Assembly: GCF_003063505.1 (NCBI RefSeq)
Contig: NZ_NERW01000002.1
Location: 806,001-870,000, forward strand
From: Limnohabitans sp. T6-20
Lineage (GTDB): Bacteria > Pseudomonadota > Gammaproteobacteria > Burkholderiales > Burkholderiaceae_C
Direction of reading: 5' to 3'
Length of the DNA: 64,000 bases
How positions within the stretch are numbered: position 1 is the stretch's first letter; every line of letters begins with the position of its first letter. Below the pieces are notes generated by a model. The model was given only the letters and a program-made list of their open reading frames with translations. It had not been told where the DNA came from and did no database searches. The position numbers and the translations under genes were made by a program. Shown here in pieces: positions 1 to 8,884 of this stretch.

Positions 1-339
1 TTGGGCTTTGGCAATATCTTGTTCGGAACCATTGAGGGTGGCGGCCTGCAGCTGCGCCTGCGCAGTGACACGGTCTGAAAACCGCGCACTTCCAAACACC
101 ACCACGGTGTGCTCAATGCCGGCTTCGGTCTGTGCCAGGTCGGGCTTGAGCATTTCCAGCTGAAAGCGGATGCCGCGTGTTTCGCGGCGCAACAAAAACT
201 CAGGGTCGGCAAAAGCCAAGCGGTTCGCTTGCGGCTCCAGCAAGCCAGCATCGTGAAATTCGGTTTGTGTTTCGGCCCAGGCGTGGGGCAAAGAAGGGGC
301 GTGAAGGTCTTGTATCGATTGCATGCCGTCATTGTGCAT
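1..339 (-). CDS. LOG-family (TIGR00730-like) protein, N-terminal part
   Basis: This gene runs off the left edge, so only the first 113 codons are visible. The protein has a variable N-terminal stretch, then a helix-rich segment (about residues 45-70) followed by the EHTVVVFGSARF motif at residues 76-87. That motif resembles the first beta strand and turn of the Rossmann fold in LOG-family proteins, whose studied members are nucleoside 5'-monophosphate phosphoribohydrolases. The ATG at 339 was chosen because it is the first ATG in frame; a GTG lies two codons upstream and another ATG at 324. It is co-directional with efp and separated from it by an intrinsic terminator. The catalytic part is outside the window, so activity cannot be judged. 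Confidence 0.6.
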   Translation of the reverse strand, partial: MHNDGMQSIQDLHAPSLPHAWAETQTEFHDAGLLEPQANRLAFADPEFLLRRETRGIRFQLEMLKPDLAQTEAGIEHTVVVFGSARFSDRVTAQAQLQAATLNGSEQDIAKAQ

Positions 340-383
340 CTGCACTGCGGCAGCTTCTTTTGTCCAGCAGGCAAAGCCCCATG

Positions 384-405
384 AAAAAAGCCCCTTGCGG
401 GGCTT
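384..405 (-). terminator. Intrinsic terminator of efp
   Basis: Read on the minus strand, GCCCC-GCAA-GGGGC forms a short perfect hairpin followed by six T. It lies 23 bases past the efp stop codon and before the LOG-family gene, so it should end the efp transcript. Confidence 0.8.
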
Positions 406-427
406 TCATCAGGGGTCGATCCAAAGA

Positions 428-982
428 TCAGACGCGCTTGCGGTATTCGCCCGTGCGTGTGTCGATTTCGATCTTGTCGCCTTGGCTCACGAACAAAGGC
501 ACAGGCACTTCCATGCCGGTGGCGATCTTGGCGGGCTTGAGCACTTTGCCGGAGGTGTCGCCTTTGACAGCGGGCTCCGTCCAGGTGATCTCGCGCACCA
601 CGCTGGTGGGCAATTCAACAGAGATGGCTTTCTCGTTGTAGAACACCACTTCGAGTTCCATGCCGTCTTCGAGGTAGTTCAGGGCGTCGCCCATGTTGGT
701 GGCTTCGACTTCGTACTGGTTGAAATCGGTGTCCATGCAAACATACATGGGGTCAGCGAAATAAGAGTAAGTGCAGTCTTTCTTGTCCAGAATGACCTGG
801 TCCATCTTGTCGTCAGCGCGGAACACGACTTCGGTGCCGAAGTTGGCGATCAGGCTTTTGAGCTTCATGCGCACGGTGGACGAACCGCGGCCACCGCGTT
901 GGTATTCGGTGCGCAGGACGACCATGGGGTCTTTGCCGTGCATGATGACGTTGCCGACGCGGATTTCTTGAGCGGTTTTCAT
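428..982 (-). CDS. efp: Elongation factor P (EarP-modified, Arg32 type)
   Basis: EF-P binds between the P and E sites of the ribosome and relieves stalling at consecutive prolines. The 184-residue protein has the usual family length and the three-barrel layout: KOW-like N-terminal domain with the modification loop near residues 28-35, a middle OB domain, and a C-terminal OB domain ending in [11 protein letters not shown]. Residue 32 in the loop RGGRGSS is Arg. This is the hallmark of the EF-P class that is rhamnosylated by EarP, rather than the Lys34 class modified by EpmA/EpmB. The earP gene is present at 2918-4003 on the same strand, but a sulfur transporter pair and an AT-rich island lie between them. 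Confidence 0.97.
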   Translation of the reverse strand: MKTAQEIRVGNVIMHGKDPMVVLRTEYQRGGRGSSTVRMKLKSLIANFGTEVVFRADDKMDQVILDKKDCTYSYFADPMYVCMDTDFNQYEVEATNMGDALNYLEDGMELEVVFYNEKAISVELPTSVVREITWTEPAVKGDTSGKVLKPAKIATGMEVPVPLFVSQGDKIEIDTRTGEYRKRV

Positions 983-1078
983 AGGAATTGAGTCTGAAAT
1001 GAAAGAGGGTGGCTTGAAGCCAAGCCCATTATTCTAACCTGTGGGACCTGCTTTTTAGCCAAAGGCCCATGGGGGCGT

Positions 1079-1513
1079 TCAGTCTCGCGCCGTCAAGCCG
1101 TGGGCCAAGCCGCCCAAGACAATGCCGCCCAAGGCCCAAAGGATGTCGGTGTTGCCCGTGCCCAAGGCCGCAATCGCGGGGCCGGGGCACACGCCGGACA
1201 ATCCCCAACCCACGCCAAAAATTGCAGAGCCGATCACGGTTTGGCGATTCCAGCTGGCCGGTTGCGTCAGGAACTGCCCGCCCAGCAGGGGGCGACCGAA
1301 CCAGCGCGGAAAACCTTTGTAAGCCAGCATGGCCAAGCCCGCTGCGCCGCCCATGACCAGCATCAAGCCCCAGTCCTGAAAGCGCAAAAAGCTCAAGACC
1401 ACGTCAGGCTGCACCATGGTGGCCAGCGACAGGCCAAAGCCAAACAAGGCCCCGGCGACCAGGGTGACGAGCGCCTTGGGCAGGGACAGTGTGTGAGGAT
1501 TCAGATGGTTCAT
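1079..1513 (-). CDS. YeeE/YedE-type transporter, second half (DUF6691-like)
   Basis: This 144-residue membrane protein corresponds to one half of the YeeE/YedE (TsuA-type) thiosulfate transporter family. Hydrophobic helices alternate with the motif GLSGVCPGP at about residues 108-116, which carries the conserved cysteine of the family's pore. The ATG at 1513 overlaps the stop of the upstream half by four bases (ATGA), so the two are translationally coupled. I prefer this start over longer ones because of that overlap and because the protein then begins directly before the first helix. Uptake of a reduced sulfur compound is inferred from the family; the exact substrate cannot be read from the sequence. 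Confidence 0.82.
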   Translation of the reverse strand: MNHLNPHTLSLPKALVTLVAGALFGFGLSLATMVQPDVVLSFLRFQDWGLMLVMGGAAGLAMLAYKGFPRWFGRPLLGGQFLTQPASWNRQTVIGSAIFGVGWGLSGVCPGPAIAALGTGNTDILWALGGIVLGGLAHGLTARD

Positions 1514-1992
1514 GCGAGGCCTTTCGTGGTGATGGCCATCAGGTTGGCGGTCATGAAAGCGGTGGCCATGAAGGTCAGCACCGCGCCCAGCGAAGGCAGC
1601 TGCAACGAGCCCAGGCCACAAATGCCGTGACCGGACGTGCAGCCGTTGCCCAAACGCGCACCGTAGCCGACCAAAAAGCCGCCCACCAGCAGCTGCCAAG
1701 CGGGCACGCTGGTGTGCTGCGCTTCACCGCCCGCCAGCGTGAACCGCCAAACCAGTGCCCCCAGCACCACACCCAGCGCGTAAACCAGCCGCCAGTTGCG
1801 GGTGCTGACAAAGCGCTCTTGCTGGAAGAACGCCCGTTTAGACACGAACGACCAACTGCTGGAAAAGACGGAACTCATGCCGCCGACCCAGCCGTTGAAC
1901 AAATACAGCAGCGCCACGCCAGCGCCAATGGTGAGGCCGCCCAGCAGGTAGTGCTGCCAGCCGAGGGGGAAGAGGGTGTCAATCAGAGTCAT
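1510..1992 (-). CDS. YeeE/YedE-type transporter, first half
   Basis: This 160-residue inner-membrane protein is the first half of a split YeeE/YedE sulfur-compound transporter. The motif LGNGCTSGHGICGLG at about residues 114-128 is the conserved cysteine-containing pore signature of the TsuA family (GxxCTSGHG). Four or so hydrophobic segments can be seen. The stop codon overlaps the ATG of the second half, so the two halves are probably made together and assemble into one transporter. In single-chain members the two signatures lie in one polypeptide. No rhodanese, sulfurtransferase or ArsR-type regulator gene is next to the pair. Confidence 0.85.
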   Translation of the reverse strand: MTLIDTLFPLGWQHYLLGGLTIGAGVALLYLFNGWVGGMSSVFSSSWSFVSKRAFFQQERFVSTRNWRLVYALGVVLGALVWRFTLAGGEAQHTSVPAWQLLVGGFLVGYGARLGNGCTSGHGICGLGSLQLPSLGAVLTFMATAFMTANLMAITTKGLA

Positions 1993-2300
1993 GGGTCGGG
2001 ATTATCGGGGATGAGGGTGCTCAAGCTAAGACCGTCTAGGTAGTGATTGGATGTACTTGGGCGCTGAGGTACTCAGCAGTTTTTCACTTTAAAGTGGGTC
2101 GAGTAGATAAAATGAGTCAAATATGGTTATATTTATAAGCTCGGGTCCACTGATAGCCTTGATCAAGCAGACAGCGAATTGCAATCATGTAACGTCGAGC
2201 TTGCTCTGAATTCTCATTAACTCCGTGGGCTTTCTAGCCATTTCAACATCACGATGTATCAATCGGAGTTTTCGTTTTACATCACCTTGAGGATTTCACT
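1993..2300. other. Gene-free AT-rich stretch with a possible reading-frame remnant
   Basis: No complete gene is visible in these 308 bases. Composition changes sharply from the GC-rich flanks to AT-rich from about 2040. On the minus strand, 2117-2233 is open for 39 codons with a natural-looking protein composition (for example EQARRYMIAIRCLLDQGYQW) but no good start codon, so it may be the end of a decayed gene. I could not place a convincing promoter. Confidence 0.4.
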
Positions 2301-2480
2301 ATGACCAATGATCCAGATGAACTGCGGTACGAACACTCCATCGGAGATAAGGATCTGGCGGTATCTATCGCTGCTTTGCAAGAGATAGAGGTGCACCTTC
2401 GTTATGGAATTTCAAGTATCAAATTATTAGCATGCTTTATCATAGTTTTGCTTACTCTTATTCTCTGGCGTATCTGGTAA
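2301..2480 (+). CDS. Small tail-anchored membrane protein, unknown
   Basis: This 59-residue reading frame begins with ATG eight bases after a GAGG ribosome-binding sequence (2289-2292). Its first 38 residues are hydrophilic and acidic (MTNDPDELRYEHSIGDKDL), followed by one hydrophobic helix at about residues 41-57 and an immediate C-terminus (LWRIW). That layout predicts a single-pass protein with the N-terminus in the cytoplasm. The next small membrane-protein gene starts only 19 bases downstream on the same strand, so the two are probably one transcription unit. I do not recognise a family. Base and codon use are AT-rich, unlike all neighbours, which suggests transfer from elsewhere. Confidence 0.5.
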   Translation: MTNDPDELRYEHSIGDKDLAVSIAALQEIEVHLRYGISSIKLLACFIIVLLTLILWRIW

Positions 2481-2499
2481 CTGCAAAGAGAGCTAAGCA

Positions 2500-2844
2500 A
2501 TGAATATGAAAGAGGAGCTAGAAGGAATAATCCCAACAAAAGCAGCTTACTTGACATTGGTCATGACCTTTATGCTGCTGCCTGCAGGATTTTATGCCCC
2601 GGATTTTCTACAGCCTCTCCTTTTATCCGGAGCAACAGCTGGAGAGATAGTCCTTGTAAAACTTTTGCTGCCTACTTTTATAGGTTTGGCCGGCTCATTG
2701 CTAAGTCTAATTATTGTTATCCGTTCCCTTCGTGCTCAAGCCGAGGCACATAAATTAGCTTTAGCGGCACTTGAACGCAAACATAGAGAATATGTCGCCA
2801 TTTTGTGTAAACCCAAAAAAGTAAAAACCAGTAAGCGCATTTAG
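2500..2844 (+). CDS. Small two-helix membrane protein with charged tail, unknown
   Basis: This 114-residue protein has two hydrophobic segments (about residues 17-40 and 49-73) and a basic, helical C-terminal tail from about residue 74 (RSLRAQAEAHKLALAALERKH) that could form a short coiled coil and ends in a lysine-rich stretch. The predicted topology is a membrane hairpin with a cytoplasmic tail. An AAAGAGAG ribosome-binding sequence (2485-2492) precedes the ATG, and the 59-residue membrane-protein gene lies 19 bases upstream. I cannot assign a family or function. Its AT-rich codon use differs from the surrounding core genes. A two-component toxin, holin-like or phage-resistance protein would fit the shape, but nothing in the sequence proves it. 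Confidence 0.65.
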   Translation: MNMKEELEGIIPTKAAYLTLVMTFMLLPAGFYAPDFLQPLLLSGATAGEIVLVKLLLPTFIGLAGSLLSLIIVIRSLRAQAEAHKLALAALERKHREYVAILCKPKKVKTSKRI

Positions 2845-2917
2845 TAGCCGCACCGGGCTAGTTAATTTATTTGCTTCGTTATTTTTGATAAAGTGTAGTA
2901 ATGCCGTTTTGTAAACT

Positions 2918-4003
2918 TTAGAGATGCGCGGCGTATTCCAATAATTGCTGTACTAATGTTTTATGGCGTAGTAATTGTGCCTTGGCAGCCTGACCCGATT
3001 GCATCCAATTGATATGTGAGTTGCCCGTCAGCGACGGCAGCCGCCCTTCTTCCACCCCATTCCAAACCCGATGCACCTTGCGCAAGATTTCCGGCGCCTC
3101 CATCCAATCCAAAAACGCCTCCAGCTTGTCGTGGTGGGCGTTGTCATCTTGTGGGTAGATGTGCCAGATGAAGGCTTGGCCTGCCCATAGCGCCCGGACC
3201 AGCGAGTCTTCGCCACGCACAAAATTCAAGTCGCAGGCCCAGAGCATCTCGTCAAAGCCGTTTTGGTCGGTGTAGGGCAGGGCGCTCCAGCTGGGGTGCT
3301 CGGGCATGCCCGCCAGAGCTTGCAGCACCGCCGCCAGCGGGCGGCCGGGGGGCACTAGCAGGTGATGGGGTGTGCCCACCAGTTGGGCCAGCAGCTGGGG
3401 AAGGGCGGCGGGTTCGTAGCAGAAGAGGCTGATCAGCAGACCATTCGGGAGCAGGTTGGGGGCGTGTTGTTGGCGCCAGGCCGAACGTTTTAAAAGGTCA
3501 AAGTTTTGCTGGCGCTCCAGCAGGTCGGTTTCGCGCAGCAGGCCGCCCGTGTCTGGGGTGAAGCCGGGGTAAAAGAAGGTCTTGGTCCAGCCCTTGGCCG
3601 GGCCGCTCATGATGGGCGAGGGCAGCTGGTGCATGCGGGGCACCCAGTCTTCGGCGCTCAGGTATTCGAGGTTGATCCACCTAGGTTGTTGCGCTCGGGT
3701 GGCCACGCCGTGCGCGACAAAGGCTTCGGGCAAGGTGCAGCCAAAGGCCTCGACCCAGACATCCGCCGGGGGCAGCGCTTGAAGGGTGCTGGCTTGGCTG
3801 GCATCGGCCCACGGCCGCACTTCAATGCCAGGCTCTTGGTGGGCGGTGGTGGCCATCCAGGCCAGGGCCGAGGCGTCGTCTACCCACAGGCGCACGCGCT
3901 GGCCCGCGTCGCGCAACTGGCGCGTCAGGCGCCAGCACACGCCCAGGTCGCCGTGGTTGTCGATCACGGTGCAGAAGATGTCCCAGAGTTGGCCAGTTTG
4001 CAT
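2918..4003 (-). CDS. earP: EF-P arginine rhamnosyltransferase EarP
   Basis: EarP transfers rhamnose from dTDP-L-rhamnose to Arg32 of EF-P. The 361-residue protein has the family length and begins with the signature [20 protein letters not shown]; Asp15 and Asp19 match the two conserved aspartates of the N-terminal Rossmann domain used in catalysis. The C-terminal half contains the nucleotide-sugar binding region with [29 protein letters not shown] split over about residues 240-270. The ATG at 4003 was preferred to a GTG at 4033 because other EarP proteins start a few residues before this signature. The gene is divergent from uvrC with about 54 bases between the starts. Its partner efp lies at 428-982. 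Confidence 0.95.
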   Translation of the reverse strand: MQTGQLWDIFCTVIDNHGDLGVCWRLTRQLRDAGQRVRLWVDDASALAWMATTAHQEPGIEVRPWADASQASTLQALPPADVWVEAFGCTLPEAFVAHGVATRAQQPRWINLEYLSAEDWVPRMHQLPSPIMSGPAKGWTKTFFYPGFTPDTGGLLRETDLLERQQNFDLLKRSAWRQQHAPNLLPNGLLISLFCYEPAALPQLLAQLVGTPHHLLVPPGRPLAAVLQALAGMPEHPSWSALPYTDQNGFDEMLWACDLNFVRGEDSLVRALWAGQAFIWHIYPQDDNAHHDKLEAFLDWMEAPEILRKVHRVWNGVEEGRLPSLTGNSHINWMQSGQAAKAQLLRHKTLVQQLLEYAAHL

Positions 4004-4057
4004 GCGGCGATTGTCGCTGGAGATTTCACACACAGCTTTTCACAGACAATAGCCGCC

Positions 4058-6016
4058 ATGTCGCACACCCATGATGAAGCCCTGCTCGCGCAAGTTGCCG
4101 CGCTGCCCGCCTTGCCGGGGGTTTACCGCTACTTTGATGCGCAGGACCAGCTGCTGTATGTGGGCAAGGCGCTGAACCTCAAGCGCCGGGTGTCGAGTTA
4201 TTTCCAGAAGGACCACGGCGGCACCCGCATTGGCCACATGGTCAGCAAGATCACGCGCATGGAGACCACCGTGGTGCGCTCCGAGGCCGAGGCGCTGCTG
4301 CTGGAAAACAACCTCATCAAGACGCTGCACCCGCGCTTCAACATCCTGTTTCGGGACGACAAGAGTTACCCCTACCTCAAGCTCACGGGCAACGGCCGCG
4401 TGGCGCTGCCCGCGCTGGTCAAGACGCCCGAGGCGCAGCATTACCCGCGAGTGGCCTATTACCGGGGCGCGGTGGAAAAGAAGCACCGTTACTTCGGGCC
4501 GTTCCCCAGTGCGTGGGCGGTCAAGGAGTCGATTCAGCTGATCCAGAAGGTGTTCAGACTCCGTACTTGTGAGGACACGGTCTTTGCCAACCGCACCCGG
4601 CCTTGCCTGCTGTTTCAGATCAAGCGTTGCTCTGGCCCGTGCGTGAACCTGATCAGCCCCGAGGACTACAAAGCCGATGTGCATCACGCCGAACAGTTTT
4701 TGCACGGCGAGACGCAGGCGCTGATGCGCGAGATGGAAGCGCGGATGATGCAGCATGCCGACAAGCTCGAATTTGAGCTGGCGGCCGAGGTGCGCAACCA
4801 ACTGACGGCGCTGTCGCGGGTCTTGCACCAGCAGTCGGTGGACACGGCGGTCGACACCGATGCCGACATCTTGGTGGCCAAAGTGCAGGGCGGCCGTGCC
4901 TGCGTGAACCTGGCCATGGTGCGCGGTGGACGGCATCTGGGCGACCGGCCTTACTTTCCGGTGCATGTGCAAGACGCGCAGGACCTGTTGGGCCTGGTGG
5001 AGAGCGAGGAAGAGGGTGAAGGGCAGGGAGAGAGTGAACCCAAACGCCCGGTCGAGGTGCAGGTGCTCGAAGCCTTTTTGGCGCAGCACTACATTGGCGT
5101 GCCCGTGCCGCCGCTGCTGATCTTGAGCGCGGCGGTGGACAAAGCACTGATCGCGGCTTTGTCGGCGCAGTCGGGCGTGAAGATCAGCACGGTGACGAAT
5201 CCGCGCGAGCACCGCCGCGTGTGGCTGGAGATGGCCGAGAAAAACGCCGAGCTGCAACTGGCCCGTTTGCTGGCCGAAGAAGGCTCGCAGCAGGCCCGCA
5301 CTCGGGCGCTGGCCGAAGCGCTGGATTTGGCTCCGGATGATTTGGATCAGCTGCACATCGAGTGTTTCGACATCTCGCACACTGCGGGCGAGAACACGCA
5401 GGCGTCTTGTGTGGTGTTTCGCCAGCACAAGATGCAAAGCAGCGACTACCGCCGCTACAACATCGAGGGCATCACCCCGGGCGACGATTACGCGGCCATG
5501 CGCCAGGTGCTGATGCGCCGCTACGGCAAGCTGGCCGAAGCTTTGCGCTCGGGCGAAGGCACGGCCAAGTTGCCCGACCTCGTGCTGATCGACGGCGGCA
5601 AAGGCCAGGTGAGCATGGCGCGTGAGGTGTTCACCGATTTGGGTCTGGACCTGTCGCGCATCGTGGGTGTGGAAAAAGGCGAGGGCCGCAAGGTGGGCCT
5701 GGAAGAGCTGGTGTTTGCCGATGGCCGCGAAAAGGTCTATTTGGGCAAGGACTCGGCCGCGCTCATGTTGGTTGCCCAGATTCGCGACGAGGCCCACCGC
5801 TTTGCCATCACGGGCATGCGGGCACAGCGGGCCAAGGTGCGCATGGGCGGCAGCAAAATCGAGGAAATACCGGGCATTGGCCCACGCAAACGGGCCAAAC
5901 TGCTGCAGCGGTTTGGGGGCGTGCGTGGTGTGGAGAGTGCCAGTGTGGAAGACTTGTTGGGTGTGGAAGGCATTTCACGTGAGCTGGCCGAGTCCATTTA
6001 CAACGCATTGCATTGA
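4058..6016 (+). CDS. uvrC: Excinuclease ABC subunit C
   Basis: UvrC makes both incisions around a DNA lesion after UvrAB damage recognition. The 652-residue protein shows the GIY-YIG nuclease domain near the N-terminus (GVY at 21-23 and YVG at 34-36), the cysteine cluster [13 protein letters not shown] near residues 186-198, a UVR motif at about 215-250, the RNase-H-like second nuclease ([13 protein letters not shown] near 436 and VLIDGGKGQ near 509), and C-terminal helix-hairpin-helix repeats (IPGIGPRKR near 605). An acidic insert, [17 protein letters not shown], lies around residue 310. The ATG at 4058 starts just before the GIY-YIG domain; longer in-frame starts would run into earP on the other strand. 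Confidence 0.98.
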   Translation: MSHTHDEALLAQVAALPALPGVYRYFDAQDQLLYVGKALNLKRRVSSYFQKDHGGTRIGHMVSKITRMETTVVRSEAEALLLENNLIKTLHPRFNILFRDDKSYPYLKLTGNGRVALPALVKTPEAQHYPRVAYYRGAVEKKHRYFGPFPSAWAVKESIQLIQKVFRLRTCEDTVFANRTRPCLLFQIKRCSGPCVNLISPEDYKADVHHAEQFLHGETQALMREMEARMMQHADKLEFELAAEVRNQLTALSRVLHQQSVDTAVDTDADILVAKVQGGRACVNLAMVRGGRHLGDRPYFPVHVQDAQDLLGLVESEEEGEGQGESEPKRPVEVQVLEAFLAQHYIGVPVPPLLILSAAVDKALIAALSAQSGVKISTVTNPREHRRVWLEMAEKNAELQLARLLAEEGSQQARTRALAEALDLAPDDLDQLHIECFDISHTAGENTQASCVVFRQHKMQSSDYRRYNIEGITPGDDYAAMRQVLMRRYGKLAEALRSGEGTAKLPDLVLIDGGKGQVSMAREVFTDLGLDLSRIVGVEKGEGRKVGLEELVFADGREKVYLGKDSAALMLVAQIRDEAHRFAITGMRAQRAKVRMGGSKIEEIPGIGPRKRAKLLQRFGGVRGVESASVEDLLGVEGISRELAESIYNALH

Positions 6017-6061
6017 GGTCTTGTTCATGCCGTGCGTGAAACGCCTGTTTGGCATGCCACA

Positions 6062-6640
6062 ATGAAGCCCATGTTTTTCACGATTCCCACCATCATGACT
6101 TGGACGCGCATTGTCGCGATCCCTTTGATCATTGGCGTGTATTACTGGCCAAGCCTGACGGTGGAAACACAGAATTTGATCGCCACGGTCATGTTTGTGC
6201 TCTTCGCCATCACCGATTGGCTGGATGGCTATTTGGCGCGCAAGCTCAACCAGACCTCGGCTTTTGGTGCATTTCTGGACCCGGTAGCCGATAAATTTTT
6301 GGTCTGCGCGGCCTTGCTGATTCTGGTGCACATGAACCGGGTCAATGTGTTGATTGCCCTGGTCATCATCGGCCGCGAGATCGCCATTTCATCGCTGCGC
6401 GAGTGGATGGCCCAAATTGGTGCCGGTAAGAGCGTGGCGGTGCACATGGTGGGCAAGCTCAAAACCACGGTGCAGATGGTGGCGATTCCTTTTCTTCTTT
6501 ATGACGGCATGCTGTTCGGTGTGATCGACACCCGCATCTGGGGTGCAGTGTTGATCCTGATCGCAGCGGTGCTGACCATCTGGTCCATGGTTTATTACAT
6601 GCAAAAGGCCCTGCCTGAAATCCGGGCACGGGTGAAATGA
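6062..6640 (+). CDS. pgsA: CDP-diacylglycerol--glycerol-3-phosphate phosphatidyltransferase
   Basis: PgsA condenses CDP-diacylglycerol with glycerol-3-phosphate, the committed step to phosphatidylglycerol and cardiolipin, in the inner membrane. The 192-residue protein carries the full CDP-alcohol phosphotransferase signature: DG then AR then G then two Asp, seen as DWLDGYLARKL followed by GAFLDPVADK at about residues 58-84. Four to five membrane helices flank it. The start at 6062 puts the first helix directly after MKPMFF. It follows uvrC by 45 bases, a common pairing in proteobacteria, and its stop overlaps the next gene by four bases. Confidence 0.97.
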   Translation: MKPMFFTIPTIMTWTRIVAIPLIIGVYYWPSLTVETQNLIATVMFVLFAITDWLDGYLARKLNQTSAFGAFLDPVADKFLVCAALLILVHMNRVNVLIALVIIGREIAISSLREWMAQIGAGKSVAVHMVGKLKTTVQMVAIPFLLYDGMLFGVIDTRIWGAVLILIAAVLTIWSMVYYMQKALPEIRARVK

Positions 6641-7545
6641 CCGAGACCCAGGATTCAACGGCCTGGATCAAGGCCATGCCTGTCGTGTTTGTGCTGATCT
6701 GGAGCACCGGCTTCATCGTCGCCCGCTACGGCATGCCGCATGCACCCCCTTTCAGTTTTTTGCTGGTGCGTTACCTGCTTTCGATTCTGTGCTTCTTGCC
6801 CTGGATATGGCTGGCCCGCGTCAAGTGGCCGCAAAACCGGATGCAGTTGTTGCACTTGGCGGTCACTGGCATCTTGATGCATGCGGGCTACCTTGGTGGC
6901 GTGTGGGCGGCGGTCAAGGCGGGCATGGGTTCGGGTTTGTCTTCCCTGATCGTGGGCTTTCAGCCGGTGCTCACCGCCATTTGGTTGTCTTACAGCTTGC
7001 GCGGCTCTGAGCAGCCTGGCGTTTCACGCCGCCAGTGGTTGGGTTTGTTGTTGGGTTTCGCGGGCTTGCTCATGGTGGTTTGGCGCAAGCTGACGTTGGA
7101 CTCACCCATGGATCACGTGAGCCCCATCAACATGGCTTTTGCCATTGGGGCTTTGCTGAGTATCACCATCGGTACGCTTTACCAAAAGCGCTTTGTGCAG
7201 CCTTGCGATGTGCGCTCGGCCAACACGGTGCAATTGATGGCCGCTTTTGTGGTCACCTTGCCCTTGGCGCTGGCCGAGCCTGAGGCCATGCGCTGGAACG
7301 CCGAACTGGCGGGGGCCATGGCCTGGTCGGTGCTGGGCCTGACTCTGGGCGGAAGTTCACTGCTTTACATGCTGATCCAGCGCGGTGCAGCGGCGTCAGT
7401 GACCAGCTTGATGTACATGGTGCCTCCCACTACGGCCATCATTGCCTGGCTGTTGTTCGGTGAGACCATCACGGCAGCCACATTGGCAGGTACCGCACTC
7501 ACGGCATTGGGCGTGAGCTTGGTGGTTCGGCCGTCACGTAAGTGA
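6637..7545 (+). CDS. EamA/DMT-family exporter
   Basis: This 302-residue inner-membrane protein belongs to the drug/metabolite transporter superfamily. Ten hydrophobic helices are arranged as two EamA repeats, roughly residues 12-140 and 158-297. The helix-4 region LHLAVTGILMHAGYLGG and the repeat-two ending (TAIIAWLLFGE near residue 268) are typical. Members export amino acids, nucleosides or other metabolites; the substrate here cannot be told. Its ATG overlaps the pgsA stop by four bases (ATGA), so it is translated from the uvrC-pgsA transcript. Confidence 0.9.
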   Translation: MTETQDSTAWIKAMPVVFVLIWSTGFIVARYGMPHAPPFSFLLVRYLLSILCFLPWIWLARVKWPQNRMQLLHLAVTGILMHAGYLGGVWAAVKAGMGSGLSSLIVGFQPVLTAIWLSYSLRGSEQPGVSRRQWLGLLLGFAGLLMVVWRKLTLDSPMDHVSPINMAFAIGALLSITIGTLYQKRFVQPCDVRSANTVQLMAAFVVTLPLALAEPEAMRWNAELAGAMAWSVLGLTLGGSSLLYMLIQRGAAASVTSLMYMVPPTTAIIAWLLFGETITAATLAGTALTALGVSLVVRPSRK

Positions 7546-7580
7546 AAGACCCACAGGGCCTTCGTCGCTAAGCTGATGGT

Positions 7581-7607
7581 TTGACAAGGCACAGCCTTTT
7601 TTATTTT
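7581..7607 (+). promoter_or_regulatory. Possible sigma-70 promoter of the tartrate dehydrogenase gene
   Basis: TTGACA (7581-7586) matches the -35 consensus exactly, and TATTTT (7602-7607) is a four-of-six -10 match after a 15-base spacer, which is short. It lies 21 bases before the start codon at 7628. Confidence 0.35.
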
Positions 7608-7627
7608 TTGATCCTGAAAGTTTTTCT

Positions 7628-8713
7628 ATGACCAAGCATCGCATCGCCGTGATTCCAGGAGATGGCATTGGCAAGGAAGTCATGCCTGAGGGGCTGCGTG
7701 TGATGGACGCTGCAGCCCGGAAGTTTGGCATCGACTTGCAGTTTGACCACTTTGATTTTTCGAGCTGGGACTATTGTGAAAAGCATGGCCAGATGCTGCC
7801 CGACGATTGGAAAGACCAAATTGGTGGCCACGATGCACTCTACTTTGGTGCGGTGGGATGGCCGGACAAGATTGCCGACCACGTTTCGCTCTGGGGGTCT
7901 CTGCTGTTGTTCCGTCGTGAGTTTGATCAGTACATCAACCTGCGCCCGGCCCGATTGATGCCTGGCATCATCGCGCCCGTGGTGCGCCGCGACGGCAGCG
8001 CACGCCAGCCCGGCGAGATCGACATGTACATCGTGCGTGAAAACACCGAAGGCGAATACTCCAGCGTGGGCGGGCGCATGTTCCCGGGGACCGAGCGCGA
8101 GATCGTGATGCAAGAGTCGATCATGACCCGCATCGGTGTGGACCGCGTGCTCAAGTTTGCGTTTGAATTGGCCCAGTCGCGCCCCAAAAAGCACCTGACC
8201 AGCGCCACCAAGTCCAACGGCATCGCCATCACCATGCCCTATTGGGATGAGCGCGTGGCCGAGATGGCCAAGGCTTACCCGGGCATTAACGTGGACAAGT
8301 TCCACATCGACATCCTGACCGCGCACTTTGTGCAGCGCCCCGACTTTTTTGACGTGGTGGTGGCCAGCAATTTGTTTGGCGACATCCTGAGCGATTTGGG
8401 CCCCGCTTGCACCGGCACCATCGGCATTGCGCCCAGCGCCAACCTCAACCCTGACCGCAAGTTCCCATCGCTGTTTGAGCCGGTGCACGGCTCGGCGCCG
8501 GACATTGCGGGCAAAGGCATTGCCAACCCCATTGGTCAAATCTGGTGTGGCGCGATGATGCTGGAATTTTTGGGGCACAAAGACGCACACGATGCCGTTT
8601 TGGCGGCCATCGAGAAAGTATTGGCTGCTGGTGCCGATGCACCACGAACCCCGGATTTGGGCGGCAAGGCCACAACAGCCGATGTGGGCCGTGCCATTGC
8701 CGATGCGCTTTGA
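7628..8713 (+). CDS. Tartrate dehydrogenase / D-malate dehydrogenase (decarboxylating)
   Basis: This 361-residue enzyme is a member of the isocitrate/isopropylmalate dehydrogenase superfamily. It opens with the family motif AVIPGDGIGKEVMPEG, has the substrate-phosphate-free loop typical of the tartrate/D-malate subgroup (WGSLLLFRREFDQYINLRPARL at about residues 90-111), the catalytic Tyr/Glu region IVRENTEGEYSS near 138, and the metal and NAD sites SNLFGDILSDLGP near 247 and FEPVHGSAPDIAG near 284. The subgroup oxidises D-malate, meso-tartrate or tartrate with NAD and Mn2+. The gene stands alone between a DMT exporter and hupB, and no LysR regulator is adjacent, so the substrate is an inference from subgroup resemblance. 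Confidence 0.88.
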   Translation: MTKHRIAVIPGDGIGKEVMPEGLRVMDAAARKFGIDLQFDHFDFSSWDYCEKHGQMLPDDWKDQIGGHDALYFGAVGWPDKIADHVSLWGSLLLFRREFDQYINLRPARLMPGIIAPVVRRDGSARQPGEIDMYIVRENTEGEYSSVGGRMFPGTEREIVMQESIMTRIGVDRVLKFAFELAQSRPKKHLTSATKSNGIAITMPYWDERVAEMAKAYPGINVDKFHIDILTAHFVQRPDFFDVVVASNLFGDILSDLGPACTGTIGIAPSANLNPDRKFPSLFEPVHGSAPDIAGKGIANPIGQIWCGAMMLEFLGHKDAHDAVLAAIEKVLAAGADAPRTPDLGGKATTADVGRAIADAL

Positions 8714-8884
8714 TGGTGCGTTTCCCCGGTTGCGGTGGGCTGGTTTCTGGGCTTTAAAAAACTGATGTTCGCGCCATGCATTCCGCATTTTCAACGCTAG
8801 AATTCACAGCTCACAGTCGTGACTGTGGATTTCATGTCCAGTCCACAGCCGGTTGTACCGGTTTGTAACTTGAAGAGGTTTCTT

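Noticed and set aside
4040..5797. A 585-codon minus-strand open frame opposite uvrC
   Set aside because: Shadow of uvrC; residues are the reverse-frame image of GC-rich codons.
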